Assembly (NCBI GenBank): GCA_011524785.1
Contig: WTJQ01000610.1
Location: 10,419 to 19,389 of the forward strand
Length of the DNA: 8,971 nt
DNA from: Planctomycetota bacterium
Lineage (GTDB): Bacteria > Planctomycetota > UBA1135 > GCA-002686595
Direction of reading: 5' to 3'
Of this stretch, positions 7,009 to 8,971 are shown in pieces. The notes below the pieces were generated by a model. The model saw nothing but the letters and a program-made list of their open reading frames with translations. It had not been told where the DNA came from and did not search any database. Positions within the stretch are counted from its first letter, which is position 1; each line of letters starts with the position of its first letter. The translations under genes were made by a program, and so were the position numbers.

Positions 7009-7692
7009 TCACCGTCTGGCGGCCGAGCGGATCACCCGCGCGACCTCGCCACCCAGCGCGGCCGAGCCCTCGGCCGTGAAGTGCACGTTGACGGGCTCCT
7101 GGAGCTCCGCCAGCCGAGGAAGGGCGAAGGAGTAGAGGTCGTCCACGACGATGCCGCGCGGCTCGGCGATGCCGCGCGCGCGGGCGTTGTAGCGCTCGAC
7201 GTCCTCGGGGTCCCGGTGGGGACGGACGCCGCCGGTCGGGACGGGGGTCGTGGTCGCGAGGATCAGCGTGGCCCCCGTGGCCTCGAGCGCCTCCACGATC
7301 GTCGTGAGCTGGCTGGTGTAGGTCGCGAGGTCGGCCTGGTTGGGGTCGGACGGGTCGTTCGAGTTGCGGCGGGTCTTGGGGTCCACCCGCTTCAGGTCGT
7401 GCAGGCCGAAGTTGAAGTGGATGACGTCCCAGTCCCCGCCCTCGAGGGCGAGCCAGCGCTCGATCGCCTTCACGCCCTTGGTCGTGCCCTCGCAATTCTC
7501 CGCGCGGCCCTTCTCGGCGTTCGCCATCGGTCGCACCACGACGAAGTCGTCCCCGAGCGCCTCCACGACGGCCTTGTGGTAGCCGATCGAGATGGAGTCC
7601 CCCAGCAGCAGCACGCGGCTCGGCTCGCGCGGGCCGAGGAGCGAGGCGCAGGAGGAGAGGGCCAGGAGGAGTCCGAGGGCGAGACGCTGCAT
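7009..7692 (-). CDS. SGNH/GDSL hydrolase lipoprotein
   Basis: The 227-residue protein starts MQRLALGLLLALSSC, giving a lipobox with Cys15 and probable membrane anchoring. SGNH blocks follow: LLLGDSISIGYH with nucleophile Ser33, ANAEKG near N58, VIHFNFGLHDLK (90-101), and VHFTAEG with catalytic His204. Such enzymes are esterases or acetyl-esterases acting on lipids, sugars or peptidoglycan; the substrate here is unknown. Two departures from the standard motifs are visible. The usual GxND reads GLHD (96-99), and the Asp three residues before the catalytic His is Val201, so the triad may be a Ser-His dyad or may use another acid. The start is set by the signal peptide and an ATG at 7692. It is convergent with the TPR gene, with 20 bp between the stops and no clear terminator hairpin. 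Confidence 0.88.
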   Translation of the reverse strand: MQRLALGLLLALSSCASLLGPREPSRVLLLGDSISIGYHKAVVEALGDDFVVVRPMANAEKGRAENCEGTTKGVKAIERWLALEGGDWDVIHFNFGLHDLKRVDPKTRRNSNDPSDPNQADLATYTSQLTTIVEALEATGATLILATTTPVPTGGVRPHRDPEDVERYNARARGIAEPRGIVVDDLYSFALPRLAELQEPVNVHFTAEGSAALGGEVARVIRSAARR

Positions 7693-7721
7693 GGCCCCGA
7701 GGGTGCCGCATCCCGGGGGCC

Positions 7722-7748
7722 CTGCCCAGGCCTCGGCCGCGTGGGCAG
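7722..7748. promoter_or_regulatory. Inverted repeat CTGCCCA-N13-TGGGCAG
   Basis: The perfect 7-bp arms at 7722-7728 and 7742-7748 flank 13 bases that themselves contain GGCC-TC-GGCC. The site begins 30 bp upstream of the SGNH gene start, a plausible operator or leader position. No regulator can be named. GC-rich chance pairing is possible. Confidence 0.3.
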
Positions 7749-7770
7749 CATCCGCACCTCTCCAAGTGGA

Positions 7771-7785
7771 ATCCGGTGATCCGGT
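7771..7785. repeat. Short tandem direct repeat ATCCGGT
   Basis: ATCCGGT occurs at 7771-7777 and 7779-7785, an 8-bp period, in the middle of the divergent region. It could be a regulator half-site pair or chance. Confidence 0.25.
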
Positions 7786-7942
7786 CCATCGCGGGGGGGC
7801 GCCGCGCTATGGTCCTGCCTCGCGAGTCGTGCGGCCCGGGCAGGGGCGCGCCCTCGCAGGACGACAGCAGAGTCCCGCGCACGCCGCGGCGACCCGTCCT
7901 CACGATCGAGAGCCTCGCCTGTTGCTGCTGGATGGGTCAGGA

Positions 7943-7964
7943 GCCGCTCCCCGCACGGAGCGGC
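7943..7964 (+). promoter_or_regulatory. Leader hairpin upstream of the DEAD-box helicase
   Basis: GCCGCTCC (7943-7950) pairs perfectly with GGAGCGGC (7957-7964) around the loop CCGCAC, giving an 8-bp GC-rich stem that ends 17 bases before the ATG. No T-run follows, so it is not a typical intrinsic terminator. The helicase gene lacks a visible Shine-Dalgarno sequence at normal spacing, and the GGAG here is inside the stem. It may affect translation or mRNA stability, as 5' leaders of some RNA helicase genes do; that role is inferred. Confidence 0.4.
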
Positions 7965-7981
7965 CGAACCCCAGTCCAACC

Positions 7982-8971
7982 ATGACGCAGACGAATCCTC
8001 GCAAGGGTTCGAAGGGCGGCTTCGCCACCTTCGGGCTCGACGCCAACATCCTCCGGGCCGTGAAGGAGGCGGGCTACGAGCAGCCGCGCCCCATCCAGGC
8101 CAAGACCATCCGCCAGGTCGTCGACGGCCGCGACGTCCTCGGCCTCGCCCAGACGGGCACCGGCAAGACGGCCGCCTTCGCACTCCCGATCCTGCATCGC
8201 CTGCGGGAGCAGCGTGGCCGGAACCCGCGCGCCCTGGTCCTCGCGCCCACGCGTGAGCTCGCCATCCAGATCCACCGCGAGTTCGAGACCTTCGCCAAGT
8301 ACACGGGCATGCGCGCGATCACGGTCTTCGGGGGCGTGAACCAGAACCCCCAGATCAAGGGGCTGCGCGCTCGGCCCGAGGTCGTCGTGGCCTGCCCCGG
8401 CCGCCTGCTCGACCTGATGCGCGAGGGGTACGCCAAGCTCGACGGCGTCGAGATCCTGGTCCTCGACGAGGCGGACCACATGCTCGACATGGGCTTCCTG
8501 CCCGACATCAAGCGGATCCTGGCCAAGCTCCCGCCGCGTCGCCAGAACCTGCTCTTCTCGGCCACCATGCCGCGCGAGATCCGCAGCTTCGCCGACTCGC
8601 TGCTCCACAAGCCCCACACGGTCGAGCTGGCCCACTCGGCGCCGGCCGAGACCATCGACCACGCCCTCTACCCCGTGGAGGAGCGCAAGAAGACGGCGCT
8701 GCTGCGGCACCTGCTGGCCGAGCCCGACTTCGTGAGCGCGATCGTGTTCCTGCGGACGAAGCACCGGGCGCGACGCCTGGCGCGCGACCTCGACGCCATG
8801 GGCCACCGCGCCGTGGCCCTGCAGGGGAACATGAGCCAGAGCGCCCGGCAGAAGGCCATGGAGGGCTTCCGCAAGGGACAGTTCGACGTGCTGGTCGCTA
8901 CGGACACCGCGGCGCGCGGGATCGACGTGGCGCAGGTCAGCCACGTCATCAACTACGACGTGCCCAACACG
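7982..8971 (+). CDS. DEAD-box RNA helicase, RhlE-like (3' end outside window)
   Basis: The 330 visible residues cover most of both RecA-like domains of an ATP-dependent RNA helicase that remodels RNA duplexes, for example in ribosome assembly, RNA decay or cold adaptation. Motifs occur in order: a Q-motif region (FATFGLDANIL...PIQ, Q39), Walker A AQTGTGKT at 56-63, PTRELA at 89-94, GG at 117-118, CPGR at 138-141, DEAD at 162-165, SAT at 193-195, VFLRTK at 255-260, QGNMSQSAR at 281-289 and ATDTAARGID at 306-315. The sequence then leaves the window in VINYDVPNT, just before the HRxGR motif expected next. The short N-terminus and FGL opening resemble RhlE. CPGR replaces the more usual TPGR. The ATG at 7982 directly precedes the conserved region. 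The C-terminal tail, which would separate RhlE, CsdA and DbpA types, is not visible. Confidence 0.97.
   Translation, partial: MTQTNPRKGSKGGFATFGLDANILRAVKEAGYEQPRPIQAKTIRQVVDGRDVLGLAQTGTGKTAAFALPILHRLREQRGRNPRALVLAPTRELAIQIHREFETFAKYTGMRAITVFGGVNQNPQIKGLRARPEVVVACPGRLLDLMREGYAKLDGVEILVLDEADHMLDMGFLPDIKRILAKLPPRRQNLLFSATMPREIRSFADSLLHKPHTVELAHSAPAETIDHALYPVEERKKTALLRHLLAEPDFVSAIVFLRTKHRARRLARDLDAMGHRAVALQGNMSQSARQKAMEGFRKGQFDVLVATDTAARGIDVAQVSHVINYDVPNT

Larger units (their letters stand above)
7693..7981. other. Divergent intergenic region, 289 bp
   Basis: This is the largest gap in the window and separates two outward-facing genes, so promoters for both should lie here. I see no confident -35/-10 pair, although TATGGT at 7808-7813 could be a weak -10. 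It holds an inverted repeat (7722-7748), an 8-bp-period direct repeat (7771-7785), a run of seven G (7793-7799) and a hairpin (7943-7964). A small open frame (7809-7985) has a GC-rich third position but no homology that I recognise, so it is not called as a gene. Confidence 0.5.

Noticed and set aside
5269..7779. An 836-codon plus-strand frame across the TPR and SGNH genes
   Set aside because: It is out of frame with the TPR gene and antisense to the SGNH gene; its product is Arg/Gly/Ala-rich with no motif.
7937..8944. A 335-codon minus-strand frame opposite the DEAD-box helicase
   Set aside because: The plus strand encodes every helicase motif in order, so this is a shadow.
1..8971. CRISPR array, tRNA, rRNA, insertion sequence or phage integration site
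   Set aside because: No regularly spaced repeats, cloverleaf-like sequence, transposase or integrase motifs were seen on either strand.

Overview
The window is high-GC bacterial DNA (roughly 70% GC by eye) packed with protein genes. It holds eight genes that I can support and no rRNA, tRNA, CRISPR array, insertion sequence or phage gene. Lipoprotein-type signal peptides, a secreted glycanase, a formylglycine sulfatase, a Dabb protein and an SGNH hydrolase of the 'FNFGLHDLK' kind fit a Gram-negative polysaccharide degrader. A high-GC Planctomycetota bacterium seems most likely to me. Myxococcota is the main alternative, because CarF-type plasmalogen desaturases are best known there. This placement is inference, not proof.

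Layout. (1) 20-2080, minus strand: a secreted GH81 endo-beta-1,3-glucanase. (2) 2081-2224: a short divergent intergenic region with a perfect inverted repeat just upstream of the GH81 start. (3) 2225-6988, plus strand: five co-directional genes with overlaps or small gaps (-1, -11, +31 and +65 bp). They encode a Dabb-family small protein, a lipoprotein sulfatase, a DUF429 (predicted RNase H-like) protein, a plasmanylethanolamine desaturase of the CarF/TMEM189 (PEDS1) family, and a large His-motif TPR lipoprotein. (4) 7009-7692, minus strand: an SGNH/GDSL hydrolase lipoprotein, convergent with the TPR gene across only 20 bp. (5) 7693-7981: a 289-bp divergent intergenic region with inverted and direct repeats, a leader hairpin and a doubtful small ORF. 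(6) 7982 to the window end, plus strand: an RhlE-like DEAD-box RNA helicase, cut by the window edge.

How the genes may work together. The GH81 enzyme, the sulfatase and perhaps the SGNH hydrolase would act outside the cytoplasm on beta-1,3-glucans, sulfated compounds and esters, as in degraders of algal or fungal material. The most notable gene is the desaturase. Its histidine motifs match, almost block for block, the animal and myxobacterial enzyme that makes the vinyl-ether bond of plasmalogens with O2. That implies an ether-lipid pathway in this bacterium, although no other ether-lipid gene lies in the window. The TPR lipoprotein directly downstream belongs to a family I recognise only by its conserved His blocks and has no function I can name. 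I found no clear evidence of a wholly new multi-gene system. The best leads are the desaturase-TPR pair and two similar hairpins placed just upstream of start codons that lack Shine-Dalgarno sequences.
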